Assembly: GCA_964628195.1 (NCBI GenBank)
Contig: CAZVPF010000003.1
Coordinates: 1 to 64,000 of the forward strand
Direction of reading: 5' to 3'
Length of the DNA stretch: 64,000 bases
Source: CAZVPF01 sp964628195
GTDB lineage: Bacteria > Planctomycetota > Phycisphaerae > Sedimentisphaerales > Anaerohalosphaeraceae
Shown here: positions 34,032 through 42,486 of the stretch, piece after piece
How the letters are laid out: each line of letters starts with the position of its first letter
Numbering within the stretch: the stretch's first letter is position 1
Made by a program: the position numbers and the translations under genes
Notes under the pieces: model-generated
Seen by the model: the letters and a program-made list of their open reading frames with translations, nothing else
What the model was told of the DNA's origin: nothing
Databases searched by the model: none

Positions 34032-35045
34032 ATGAATATCAGAACTGGTAATTTATGTGCTGCAGTTATTCTAATTTTTTTATGTCTTGTTTTGTCGGTT
34101 AATGGAGGCGAGCTTAACCCCCCTGCCCCGCCATCTTCCGGCGGGACCATGAAGACACTCGACGAAGTTGAGGCGAGGATTCCGGTTAACGATGAGAACA
34201 CTCCGGGTGATTCCCTCGGGCTGTATAAGATTACCCAGCCGGGCAGTTATTATCTCACGGGCAATATAACTGTTCCGGAAAGCAAGCACGGGATAATGAT
34301 AACTGCAAGCGAAGTAACTATAGACCTTAACGGTTACAGCGTGATCGGTCCTGGAAAAGAAAACGGTAACTCGGCCCATGGTATATATACGTATACCGGT
34401 CTGTCGCAAAATCTTACTATAAAGAACGGCAGTGTGAAAAAGTTCAAGGGACATGGGGTTTTTCTTTATAATACCGGGCACAGCGTCATCAATGTCGATT
34501 CCACCGAAAACGGAGATTACGGTTTTTATCTGCTTCAAAATTGCAGGATTATAGACTGCAGCGCAGGTGGGAATACGAATGGTTTGATCATCTACAGCGG
34601 CATAGTCAAGAGATGTAATATCTACAACAACAATGTATACGGTTTGATAGGCACCGATGCCGTTGTTACAGAGTGTTATATCCATAATAACGGGGTGATA
34701 TCCATGCAGACTTCAGTTACTTTAACCAGGTGTATTCTGAAAGACTGCAACATTTATCAAAATGCAGGCGATCCGGCATCGATCGGAGTAGTTGCCACTG
34801 AAAGCAGAGTCGAGGATAATAATATTCAATACAGCGGTTCGACCGGTTTACAGTTAGGTAAAAACTCCTATGTCAAGGGCAATAATATACGCAATAACGG
34901 CAGTTTGGGCATAAGGATAAACGGGGACAACTGCTACTTGATACAAAATGTATTGTCTGACAATTCAGGAACTGTTTACATAAGCCCAAGTGTGACGAAT
35001 TATTACATGCCTTTCTCGGGTGACAATGCAAATTATCTCTTCTAA
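34032..35045 (+). CDS. Secreted right-handed beta-helix protein
   Basis: About 337 residues. A signal peptide (LCAAVILIFLCLVLSVNGGE) is followed by a Pro-rich linker (LNPPAPPSSGG) and then IDLNGYSVIGPG, the start of a parallel beta-helix of the pectate lyase/NosD-like kind. Repeats such as CRIIDCSAGGNTNGLIIYSG and NNIRNNGSLGIRINGDNCYL run to the end. No catalytic residues of a lyase can be assigned. The product could bind or cleave polysaccharide at the surface. It is transcribed from a consensus promoter with the ENxGW-repeat gene 23 bases downstream. Confidence 0.75.
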   Translation: MNIRTGNLCAAVILIFLCLVLSVNGGELNPPAPPSSGGTMKTLDEVEARIPVNDENTPGDSLGLYKITQPGSYYLTGNITVPESKHGIMITASEVTIDLNGYSVIGPGKENGNSAHGIYTYTGLSQNLTIKNGSVKKFKGHGVFLYNTGHSVINVDSTENGDYGFYLLQNCRIIDCSAGGNTNGLIIYSGIVKRCNIYNNNVYGLIGTDAVVTECYIHNNGVISMQTSVTLTRCILKDCNIYQNAGDPASIGVVATESRVEDNNIQYSGSTGLQLGKNSYVKGNNIRNNGSLGIRINGDNCYLIQNVLSDNSGTVYISPSVTNYYMPFSGDNANYLF

Positions 35046-35068
35046 GTTTTAATGCCAGGAAACGAAAA

Positions 35069-35698
35069 ATGAAGGCGCAGATATTTTTAATAACAGTTTT
35101 GTGCTCTTTGCCGCTTTTCGCAGAAAATATTGACCCTTATGACACCGATGCACAGTACGGCTGGAGTGAGAATACGGGATGGGTTAATCTCGAACCGGGA
35201 ACGGGGGGCGGTGTGCAGGCAGTATCGCGCAGCGCGCGTCTTTTGGGTTATGCGTGGTGCGAGAATATAGGATGGATAAATTTTTCGTGTGATAACGACG
35301 GCAGCTGCGGGACGGTCAATTTTGGTGTTTATAACAACAGCGAAGGCAATTTATCCGGCTACGCGTGGGCAGAGAACGTTGGGTGGATAAACTTCGATCC
35401 TTACTATCCCGGGGAGACGAGGGATAACCCGTGCAAGGTGAGCATCGACAGTGAGGGGTACCTTGACGGCTGGGCGTGGGGTGAGAATATCGGATGGATC
35501 CAGTTTGACAAGACGCAGGGCTGGAGCGCGCGGGTTTGTGTGGTCGGAATAGACGATTTGCAGAACTTTGCGGAGCTTTGGCTAAGCTACAACAGCACGG
35601 GCAACCTTGATGCAATGGGTGATGTGGATATGAAGGATTTCTCGATCTTTACCGAGTGGTGGCTTGATTACTGCCCGGACGGGTGGGGTTTGAAGTAA
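35069..35698 (+). CDS. Secreted ENxGW-repeat protein with dockerin-like tail
   Basis: A 209-residue protein with a short signal peptide (AQIFLITVLCSLPLFA). Four repeats share the core W-x-E-N-x-G-W-[IV]-x-[FL]: YGWSENTGWVNLEPG, GYAWCENIGWINFSC, GYAWAENVGWINFDP and GWAWGENIGWIQFDK. Repeats of this kind are known in secreted bacterial proteins of unknown function. The last 50 residues contain VGIDDLQNFAELWLSY and DVDMKDFSIFTEWWLDYCP, two helix pairs like the dockerin-type tails of planctomycete exoproteins, though canonical calcium loops are poor. It is likely displayed with the upstream beta-helix protein. Confidence 0.65.
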   Translation: MKAQIFLITVLCSLPLFAENIDPYDTDAQYGWSENTGWVNLEPGTGGGVQAVSRSARLLGYAWCENIGWINFSCDNDGSCGTVNFGVYNNSEGNLSGYAWAENVGWINFDPYYPGETRDNPCKVSIDSEGYLDGWAWGENIGWIQFDKTQGWSARVCVVGIDDLQNFAELWLSYNSTGNLDAMGDVDMKDFSIFTEWWLDYCPDGWGLK

Positions 35699-35796
35699 TT
35701 ATCTCTTCGGCGAAAGGCAAGATTGGGGGGCTGGCTGCAATTATTGCTCCTGCTGTTGCTGCTGTTTAGTTATCTCCAGAGTTTGAACAGAGATGT

Positions 35797-35876
35797 CCTG
35801 CTGCTTTGAGGGTGGCGGTCGACGTCTTTGCTGGGGTATCAGAAAATCAGAAATTTCCAAAGCAGCAGGCTTTTTT
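35797..35876 (+). terminator. Terminator-like long-loop hairpin
   Basis: CCTGCTGCTTTG (35797-35808) and CAAAGCAGCAGG (35858-35869) pair perfectly over 12 bp around a 49-base loop and are followed by CTTTTTT. It lies in the 317-base gap before the AraC gene and would end the upstream operon. A partial copy of the left arm (CCTGCTGTTGCTGCTG near 35747) could pair with the same right arm, so the element might switch. Otherwise this gap holds nothing recognisable. Confidence 0.5.
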
Positions 35877-36015
35877 GTGAATTCCTCGAAATCATTTGTA
35901 AGCATTTTTCAGACATTTGTGTTAAAATAATGACATGTGTACACTTTCTGGTTTCAAACTTTCTCATAAAACATATAATTAAAATCAAGACGTCTATGCA
36001 TATTGGATTTTTATT

Positions 36016-36999
36016 ATGGTAAGTCCATTACTGAATTCTAAAATAAGTGTTTTCAGCAACCCTAACAAGGTCAGAGATATTAATAACAGGCTTTCTTCGT
36101 CGCTTATGCGGGCCAGGCCCCTCAAGCTTAACGGATTATTGTTCAAGTGTGTTTTTCTGCATATAGGTCCGGGGGTTTATGAAAGCAGTATCGACCCGGG
36201 AGTGCACCAGCACCCGGAACTGCAGCTTGAGTTCATTCTTGAGGGCGACTTTGAGTTTGAAATTGAAAATACAGGGATTCAAATCAGCGGCGGCAGCGGT
36301 TTGTTTATCCCCCCCAATACGACGCATACCTGGAGGTGCATGGGGAGGGGCTGCATTTTCGGGGCGATGATTGAAGTATCCGGACACAACTCCGGAAATT
36401 TTTTCCAAAAGCTGGAAAAAAGGCAGCAGGAGAAAAATTGCACTTTTAAGTCAGAGGAGGCAAACAAGTTCCTGCATGAACTTTTCAGTACAATCATCGA
36501 AGAAAAAAGGCAGCTTTGGTCGATCGAGAAACTTTCCATGCTGACCGAGATATGGCTGCTTGAGTGCATCAAGGCCGAATTTGAACTGCTGAAATGGACG
36601 CCGGCGCATGAAAATATAAAAAAGGCCCCGCGGAGAAGGTCACAAGAAGTTGCCGAAAATGTCATGGAATTTCTTGAGTCGAACTACATGCATAATGTGA
36701 ATCTTGAGAATATCGCGCTTCAGATCGGGATGAGCTCTCGACAGGCCAACCGGATATTTAAGCAACAGTATAACGAAACGATCAGCCAGGCGCTAGTGAG
36801 GATACGGCTGGACAGGGCAATTAAAATGCTGCAAAGCGATGAGGACCTTCCCATCAAAGCCGTTGCATTTAACACCGGCTTCAGCAGTACGTCATATTTT
36901 ACGAGATGCTTTCGGGAGGCATTCGGCATGTCGCCTAAATATATTCGCAAAGGCGACGGTCTGAAGGTAAACAGACGCAAAGGACAAGATAAGGAGTAA
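36016..36999 (+). CDS. AraC-family transcriptional regulator with cupin sensor domain
   Basis: A 327-residue protein. The N-terminal cupin domain includes SIDPGVHQHPELQLEFILEGDFEFEIENTG and IPPNTTHTWRCMG, which holds the usual His/Glu pocket. The C-terminal AraC DNA-binding domain has two helix-turn-helix motifs, MSSRQANRIFKQQYNETISQALVRIRLDRA and IKAVAFNTGFSSTSYFTRCFREAFGMSP. AraC proteins of this type sense small sugars or related ligands. The stop is followed after three bases by the UroD-like gene, so it probably regulates its own operon. No ribosome-binding site is clear. Confidence 0.9.
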   Translation: MVSPLLNSKISVFSNPNKVRDINNRLSSSLMRARPLKLNGLLFKCVFLHIGPGVYESSIDPGVHQHPELQLEFILEGDFEFEIENTGIQISGGSGLFIPPNTTHTWRCMGRGCIFGAMIEVSGHNSGNFFQKLEKRQQEKNCTFKSEEANKFLHELFSTIIEEKRQLWSIEKLSMLTEIWLLECIKAEFELLKWTPAHENIKKAPRRRSQEVAENVMEFLESNYMHNVNLENIALQIGMSSRQANRIFKQQYNETISQALVRIRLDRAIKMLQSDEDLPIKAVAFNTGFSSTSYFTRCFREAFGMSPKYIRKGDGLKVNRRKGQDKE

Positions 37000-37002
37000 G
37001 GC

Positions 37003-37944
37003 TTGGACAGCAGAGAACTTGTAAAAACAGCGATATCGCACAATAGCGGCCCGAGGGTCCCATATAACATAACTCTTACCGCGGAGATGAGAGACCGGCT
37101 GGCCGGGGAGCAAGGCATAAAAGATGTCGAAGGCTGGCTTGACAATGACGTTATAAATATTTTTCCCCCGTGGTGGGACTGGTACGAACTGGCTGAGGAC
37201 TGGAAAGGTTTTGAAGCTCCGACGAGCAAGGCAAGTGTAATCGGGACCGGCAGCTATGATGGGTTTATCGAGACAGTTAAAAAGGCCGCGGCGGAGAGCG
37301 GCAAGTACATACTTGTGCTTATCTACGGCAGCCATTTTGAAAAGGCCAACTTTGCGAGGGGCATCGAGAATTTCCTTGCGGATATGGCCGGCAGCTATAG
37401 TTTTGCCAAAAAGCTTTGCAACACAATAATTGAGAAGAACCTGGTTATGCTTGAAAACCTGCTTAGCCTGCGTGAGATCGACGGGGTGCTGCTGGGCAGT
37501 GACTGGGGCACGCAGCGGGGTCTGCTGTTCAGCGCGGAGATATGGGATGACCTCATTCGCCCGGGCGAGCAGAGGGAATACGACCTGGTGCACAGCTATG
37601 AAAAAGACGTCTGGGTCCATTCCTGCGGGAATATTGCCGAGCTTATTCCGAGGCTCGCGGAGATGGGTGTCGATGTACTGAACCCGATCCAGCCGGAGTG
37701 TATGGACATATACAAGCTGAAAAAAGAATACGGAGACAAGATGACGTTCTGGGGAGGCGGGATCAGCACGCAAAGCACTTTGCCCAACGGAACGGCTAAG
37801 GAAGTGTTGACAGAGGCGAGACAAACGCGTAAGGTTATGAGCGAAAACGGCGGGTATATATTCGCCGCGGGACAGGAAATACAGGATGATATACCTTTTG
37901 AAAATCTTGAGGCGCTGCTTGAAGCGGCACGAGAAAACGAATAA
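37003..37944 (+). CDS. UroD-like protein (uroporphyrinogen decarboxylase/methyltransferase fold), first copy
   Basis: A 313-residue protein with a TTG start, well placed six bases after AAGGAG. The fold is recognised from GVLLGSDWGTQRGLLFSAEIWDDLIRPGEQ and DVWVHSCGNIAELIPRLAEMGVDVLNPIQP. The H-x-C-G there matches the zinc ligand pattern of the cobamide methyltransferases MtaA/CmuA rather than true heme-pathway UroD, whose N-terminal arginines are absent. Methyl transfer from a small or sugar-derived substrate is a plausible role. Its operon with an AraC regulator and an Asp-box protein points to a catabolic function, which is unknown. Confidence 0.8.
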   Translation: MDSRELVKTAISHNSGPRVPYNITLTAEMRDRLAGEQGIKDVEGWLDNDVINIFPPWWDWYELAEDWKGFEAPTSKASVIGTGSYDGFIETVKKAAAESGKYILVLIYGSHFEKANFARGIENFLADMAGSYSFAKKLCNTIIEKNLVMLENLLSLREIDGVLLGSDWGTQRGLLFSAEIWDDLIRPGEQREYDLVHSYEKDVWVHSCGNIAELIPRLAEMGVDVLNPIQPECMDIYKLKKEYGDKMTFWGGGISTQSTLPNGTAKEVLTEARQTRKVMSENGGYIFAAGQEIQDDIPFENLEALLEAARENE

Positions 37945-37973
37945 TTAACTATATAGTGAAAAGGAAAAGTTTA

Positions 37974-39779
37974 ATGACTATCGACACGAGACACATTACA
38001 AACGGAAATGAGATACCGACAGTGAGCTATTCGGACCAGCCTTATATCGTAAAGACCGACGACGGGGCGTGGCTTTGCTGTGTAACGACAGGAACCGGAG
38101 AAGAAGGCGAGCCGGGCCAGTCGGTTACTACAATGCGAAGCACCGACAAGGGCAAAACGTGGGATGACCCGGTTTATATAGAGCCGATCGGCGGGCCGGA
38201 GAATTCCTTCGCAGTATTGCTTAAGGCCAACTCGGGAAGGATTTATATCTTCTATAACCACAATACCGATGATATGCGGAAAGTTATCGCCGACGATCCG
38301 CCCTACGAGGGAGGTTACTGCACGAGGATGGATTCGCTGGGTTACTTCGTGTTCAAGTACAGTGACGACCACGGTAAAAGCTGGTCGAAGGACAGGTATG
38401 TTATTCCGGTTCGGGAATTCGAGATCGATCGCCAGAATGCCTATGAGGGCAAGGTTCGATTTTTCTGGAACGTCGGCAGGCCTTTCACTTATGACGGTGC
38501 GGGATTTGTTTCACTGCATAAAGTCGGCGGTTTTGGAAAGGGGTTTTTCACAAGCAACGAAGGCGTGCTGCTCAAGAGCAGCAATATACTTACTGAGACC
38601 GACCCGGCAAAGATCGAGTGGGAAACACTTCCGGACGGCGATATCGGGCTGAGGACACCTCCGGGAGGCGGCCCGGTTGCCGGTGAGCACAGTTACAGCG
38701 TGCTCAGCGACGGTTCCTTTTATTCGGTATACAGGACCGTCGACGGTTATCCCTGCGAAACATACAGCAGGGACGGCGGGCATACATGGGAAACGCCGAA
38801 ATACAAAGAATATGCCGACGGGCGGAAAATGAAGCACCCCCGCGCGGCGAACTTCGCATGGAAATGCGAGAACGGCAAGTACATATACTGGTTCCACAAC
38901 CACGGCGGGCATTTCATAGCGGAGATGGACTCACCCGACGGGATGCTTCCTTATGAGGACCGCAACCCTGTGTGGGTGAGCGGCGGCGTTGAGGCGGACG
39001 GACCCAATGGGAAGATTATTAAGTGGTCCCAGCCTGAGGTGCTTATTTACGACGATGACACGCGGATACGGATGAGCTATCCGGACCTCATTGAAGAGGA
39101 CGGGGAATATTATGTAACCGAGACACAGAAAGATGTCGCACGGGTCCATAAGCTTGACAAGAAACTGCTGAACGGGCTCTGGGATCAGCTTGAGAGCGAC
39201 CCTGCGTCGAGCGATGAAGGAGTTATCCTCGAAGTGGATGCCCCGAAGCCCGGGCAGGTGAAAATGCCGGAACTGCCCTTCTTTACAACTAGAGATTTCT
39301 CACGTGCGGACTATGGCACAAAAGACCTGCGTCAGTCTTTTACTTTCGAGCTGTGGGTCAAATTCGATTCGCTGGAAAAGGACCAGGTGCTGTTCGACAA
39401 CCGCAACGAGCAGGGTAAGGGTTTTGCCTTGCAGACTACCGACCGAGGAACAGTCGAGCTTATACTTCACGACGGAAGGGGTGAGTGTCGCTGGGACTGT
39501 GACGGCGAAATCCTGCAGAGGGGCAAGCAGCACCATATCGTCGCTGTGGTTGACGGCGGGCCGAAGATTATATCTTTTGTGGTAGACGGAAAGTTCTGTG
39601 ACGGCGCTGAGCTTCGCCAGTTCGGCTGGGGAAGGTACAACCCTAATTTTTATGACCTCAACGGCGAAGAGCAACTGAAGATCGCCCCGAATTTTAAGGG
39701 CGAGATAAAGAAAATGCGTATTTACGAGAGGGTCCTCCGCACCGCTGAGGCTATCGGCAACTTCAGGGCGGGGCTGTAG
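37974..39779 (+). CDS. Cytoplasmic Asp-box (sialidase-like) protein with LamG-like C-terminus
   Basis: About 601 residues and no signal peptide. The first 420 residues form a beta-propeller with Asp-boxes STDKGKTW, SDDHGKSW and SRDGGHTW (S-x-D-x-G-x-T/S-W), as in sialidases and BNR-repeat proteins. The C-terminal 170 residues, from SFTFELWVKFDSLEKDQVLFDN to the end, resemble a LamG/concanavalin-type jelly roll. ATG at 37974 has AAGGA upstream. Canonical sialidase Arg and Tyr residues are not assigned, so the substrate is open. Lack of a signal peptide is odd for a carbohydrate-active propeller. Confidence 0.75.
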   Translation: MTIDTRHITNGNEIPTVSYSDQPYIVKTDDGAWLCCVTTGTGEEGEPGQSVTTMRSTDKGKTWDDPVYIEPIGGPENSFAVLLKANSGRIYIFYNHNTDDMRKVIADDPPYEGGYCTRMDSLGYFVFKYSDDHGKSWSKDRYVIPVREFEIDRQNAYEGKVRFFWNVGRPFTYDGAGFVSLHKVGGFGKGFFTSNEGVLLKSSNILTETDPAKIEWETLPDGDIGLRTPPGGGPVAGEHSYSVLSDGSFYSVYRTVDGYPCETYSRDGGHTWETPKYKEYADGRKMKHPRAANFAWKCENGKYIYWFHNHGGHFIAEMDSPDGMLPYEDRNPVWVSGGVEADGPNGKIIKWSQPEVLIYDDDTRIRMSYPDLIEEDGEYYVTETQKDVARVHKLDKKLLNGLWDQLESDPASSDEGVILEVDAPKPGQVKMPELPFFTTRDFSRADYGTKDLRQSFTFELWVKFDSLEKDQVLFDNRNEQGKGFALQTTDRGTVELILHDGRGECRWDCDGEILQRGKQHHIVAVVDGGPKIISFVVDGKFCDGAELRQFGWGRYNPNFYDLNGEEQLKIAPNFKGEIKKMRIYERVLRTAEAIGNFRAGL

Positions 39780-39824
39780 CAGCAGGAGCAAATAACGCAA
39801 ACTGTTAAATGAAAGGCATGCTGT

Positions 39825-40886
39825 ATGTCATATTCTGACGGCTGGGCAGCGGTTAATCTTGAGATGCCGAAGAGGGTTCCCCGGACGGAATACTCTGCGG
39901 AGATGCACTGGGAGCTTATAACGGCTGTTACGGGTGTCGAGGTTAAGCAATCCTCGACGGACGAGGAAAAGGCAGCGGCCCAAAAGGCTTTTTACAAGGC
40001 TTGGAACTATGACTTTGTCTGGAGCATACTGATCCATACAACCGACCTGGGTGATGTTCGAACGAAGATGGGGCACGCCGAGTACGCCTCTGAGGGGTCC
40101 GATTACAGCGCGGAGGTATCGTGCCCTTTCAGGACGCCGGAAGATGTGCTTAAATTCGACCCGATGGAAACTTACGGGATTAAGGACAAACAGGATATAG
40201 CGCGGCGGTTCGAGGAGCATTACAAGAAAAACTGCGCCGCCGCTGAAGATGCCTTAAATATGACGGGTATTTATATCACCTGCGTTTCGGGGCTTATCGA
40301 GATGTTCGGCTGGGATATGATGCTGATGGCGATGGGAACTGACCCGGTTAAGTTCGGGGAGGTGACCAACAGGTACGCCAGGTGGATACAGCAGTATTTC
40401 GACGCCCTGGCGACGGCGGATGTGCCGGTTGTTATGGTTCATGACGATATTGTTTGGACATCGGGGGCGTTTACCAAGCCGGACTGGTACAGGGAGTATG
40501 TGTTCCCGAATTATAAAAAGTTTTTCGAGCCGCTGATCGATTCGGGCAAGAAAATAATGTATACCTCGGACGGCAACTACACGGAGTTTATCGATGACAT
40601 AGCGGCATGCGGTGTGCATGGGCTGGTTATGGAGCCGACAACGGATATGCAATATGTCGCTGAAAAGTACGGTCAAACGCACGCGTTTGTTGGAAACGCC
40701 GACACGAGAATACTGCTTGACGGCACGAAGGAGCAGATACGGGATGAAGTGCAGCGGTGCATGGATATCGGCAAAGACTGCCCGGGGTTTTTCATGGCTG
40801 TGGGAAATCATATTCCGCCGAACACGCCGGTTGAAAACGCAATGTACTATAACGAAGTGTACGAGCAGCTTGGCAGGAGGAAATAG
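39825..40886 (+). CDS. UroD-like protein, second copy
   Basis: A 353-residue protein with the UroD/cobamide methyltransferase barrel: VPVVMVHDDIVWTSGAFTKPDWYREYVFPNYKKFFEPLIDSG and GVHGLVMEPTTDMQYVAEKYG. Where the first copy has H-x-C-G, this one reads MYTSDGNYTEFIDDI, so the presumed zinc site differs. FMAVGNHIPPNTPVENAMYYNEVYEQLG is the usual C-terminus of the family. It ends the AraC - UroD - Asp-box - UroD cluster. Two divergent copies in one operon may act on successive steps or form a heterodimer. Confidence 0.8.
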   Translation: MSYSDGWAAVNLEMPKRVPRTEYSAEMHWELITAVTGVEVKQSSTDEEKAAAQKAFYKAWNYDFVWSILIHTTDLGDVRTKMGHAEYASEGSDYSAEVSCPFRTPEDVLKFDPMETYGIKDKQDIARRFEEHYKKNCAAAEDALNMTGIYITCVSGLIEMFGWDMMLMAMGTDPVKFGEVTNRYARWIQQYFDALATADVPVVMVHDDIVWTSGAFTKPDWYREYVFPNYKKFFEPLIDSGKKIMYTSDGNYTEFIDDIAACGVHGLVMEPTTDMQYVAEKYGQTHAFVGNADTRILLDGTKEQIRDEVQRCMDIGKDCPGFFMAVGNHIPPNTPVENAMYYNEVYEQLGRRK

Positions 40887-40888
40887 GG

Positions 40889-40917
40889 TTGAATATGTGA
40901 GCAAAACAGCATATAAT
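40889..40917 (+). promoter_or_regulatory. sigma70-type promoter for the sulfatase-fold gene
   Basis: TTGAAT (40889-40894) and TATAAT (40912-40917) with a 17-base spacer. The -10 box forms part of the hairpin listed next. Confidence 0.6.
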
Positions 40918-40938
40918 AAGGATTATATCTGCTGTTTT
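40903..40938 (+). repeat. Inverted repeat spanning the promoter -10 box
   Basis: AAAACAGCA-TATAAT (40903-40917) pairs with ATTATA-TC-TGCTGTTTT (40922-40938): a nine-bp and a six-bp stem with a two-base bulge and a four-base loop. It could terminate the upstream UroD operon, its right arm ending in UUUU, while its left arm contains the downstream -10 box. Confidence 0.6.
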
Positions 40939-40959
40939 AGTTAAGGGAACTCTTAGAAA

Positions 40960-42387
40960 ATGAAACCCGTTCGATACCTGTCCTATACGTTTTTAACTGT
41001 ATTACTTCTACTGATCCTGATCTTTTTGTCCGGTTGCGGTAAAAAAAAGCAAAATGCGAACTTAAAACCCCGGTATATTATACTCATTTCGCTTGACACG
41101 CTGCGTGCCGAGCGAATGGGGCTTTATGGGTATGAGAGAAATACCGACCCATTTATGAATTTATTTGGCGATGAAACTGTTGTATTTTGGAATGTAAGTT
41201 GTCAAAACACACAAACGCTGATTTCGCACAAATCTTTTCTTTCGGCAAAGTATCCTTTGAGGCTACTAAATGAAATTACAGGAGCCTCACTTGACAACCT
41301 TATTAAAGAACCCCAAGATTCACAGTTTTTGGCTGATGCTTTTACCGAAGCGGATTGCTCGAATATGCTCAATCCTTTAAGCAGTGCTGGTTATAAAACT
41401 GCTGCAATTACAGATGCCGGGTGGGTCAGAAAGGCGTTTGGTTTTGATAAAGGTTTTGAATATTTTGACGATGAGGGAGGGAGGTTTAAGAAAATCGTTC
41501 CGCGTTTTAAGGAGTGGATTAAAGGAAACAAGGAGACTCCTTTTTTCCTGTTTTTGCATTCTTACGACGTTCACTGCCCTTACTGGTGCAGGGAACCTTA
41601 TAACAGCAGGTACTGCAAGAATCACAATGATCATATTGACCTGAGAGATGCTTGCGGAAAGCCCACACTGATGGAGGCAGAACTAACCGAAAGGGACGTA
41701 ATCGCAATACGAGACCATTATGATGGAGGGATAGCAAGTGCAGACAGTTATATTCGGGACATATTTGACTTTCTTAAAGAGCAGGGTATTTATGACGAGG
41801 CGATGATAATAGTGACATCCGATCACGGTGAGAGTCTTAAGGAGCATGGCCAGGTCGGGCACGGCGGTTTTTATCCCGAACAGTTAGGTATTCCTTTGAT
41901 TATTAAGTTCCCCGCTGACAGCAAAATTGAGCCAGCACGCTTTGAAACTCCCGCTGCCCTTCTTGACGTAATGCCTACAATACTGGATACTGCTGGTATT
42001 GCGATACCGGAGGGTATCGATGGCAAGTCTCTTCTGCCGGTAATACGCAAAGGAGGCTCGAACAGGGAATATCTTATTTCCCAGATAAGTTATAAAGAAG
42101 GAATTAATTATGTTTCTAATCCGACAAAACGCGCTGTCCTTCAGCCGGAAAAATGGCTGCTCATACATGATGCATTAAACGAGGCTGTAGAACTTTACGA
42201 TTTGAAGACAGACCCCACTGCAATGGTAAATATTGCGGATGATAATGTTAAAATGGTTCGCAGGCTGCTTTTAGAGATAATAAGATGTGACCCTGCCGGG
42301 CAGGACGGAGAGTTTAGAAAACCGGACAGCAGCGAGATGGATGAAGAAGTTATCAAGAACCTCAAGTCGCTGGGATACCTTAATTAA
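40960..42387 (+). CDS. Sulfatase/alkaline phosphatase-fold lipoprotein, Thr in place of Cys
   Basis: A 475-residue protein with a lipoprotein signal (LLILIFLSGCGKKK, lipobox LSGC). ILISLDTLRAERMGLYGY gives the metal-binding Asp of the alkaline phosphatase superfamily, and VTSDHGESLKEHGQVGHGGFYPEQLGIPLIIKFP is the second metal site. The nucleophile segment reads NTQTLISHKSFLSAKYP: Thr86 stands where sulfatases have the Cys of C-x-P-S-R. It therefore cannot carry formylglycine and is more likely a phosphatase or phosphotransferase. It is anchored to a membrane facing the periplasm. Confidence 0.75.
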   Translation: MKPVRYLSYTFLTVLLLLILIFLSGCGKKKQNANLKPRYIILISLDTLRAERMGLYGYERNTDPFMNLFGDETVVFWNVSCQNTQTLISHKSFLSAKYPLRLLNEITGASLDNLIKEPQDSQFLADAFTEADCSNMLNPLSSAGYKTAAITDAGWVRKAFGFDKGFEYFDDEGGRFKKIVPRFKEWIKGNKETPFFLFLHSYDVHCPYWCREPYNSRYCKNHNDHIDLRDACGKPTLMEAELTERDVIAIRDHYDGGIASADSYIRDIFDFLKEQGIYDEAMIIVTSDHGESLKEHGQVGHGGFYPEQLGIPLIIKFPADSKIEPARFETPAALLDVMPTILDTAGIAIPEGIDGKSLLPVIRKGGSNREYLISQISYKEGINYVSNPTKRAVLQPEKWLLIHDALNEAVELYDLKTDPTAMVNIADDNVKMVRRLLLEIIRCDPAGQDGEFRKPDSSEMDEEVIKNLKSLGYLN

Positions 42388-42429
42388 CATATTTACAGTT
42401 GTCGCCCGTGATATGATATCAGCAAAAAA

Positions 42430-42456
42430 GGGCCTTTCAGTATTAGTGAAAGACCC
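42430..42456. terminator. Bidirectional terminator between convergent genes
   Basis: GGGCCTTTCA (42430-42439) and TGAAAGACCC (42447-42456) form a ten-bp stem with one G-U/C-A type mismatch and a seven-base loop. The minus strand continues with TTTTTT, the plus strand with TTAAAA. It separates the sulfatase-fold gene from the third pseudopilin. Confidence 0.75.
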
Positions 42457-42486
42457 TTAAAAACGTAATTGGAAATATTTCAAGAA

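Noticed and set aside
36892..37824. 310-codon frame antisense to the first UroD-like gene
   Set aside because: No recognisable motif; the plus strand frame has the UroD-family signature and ribosome site.
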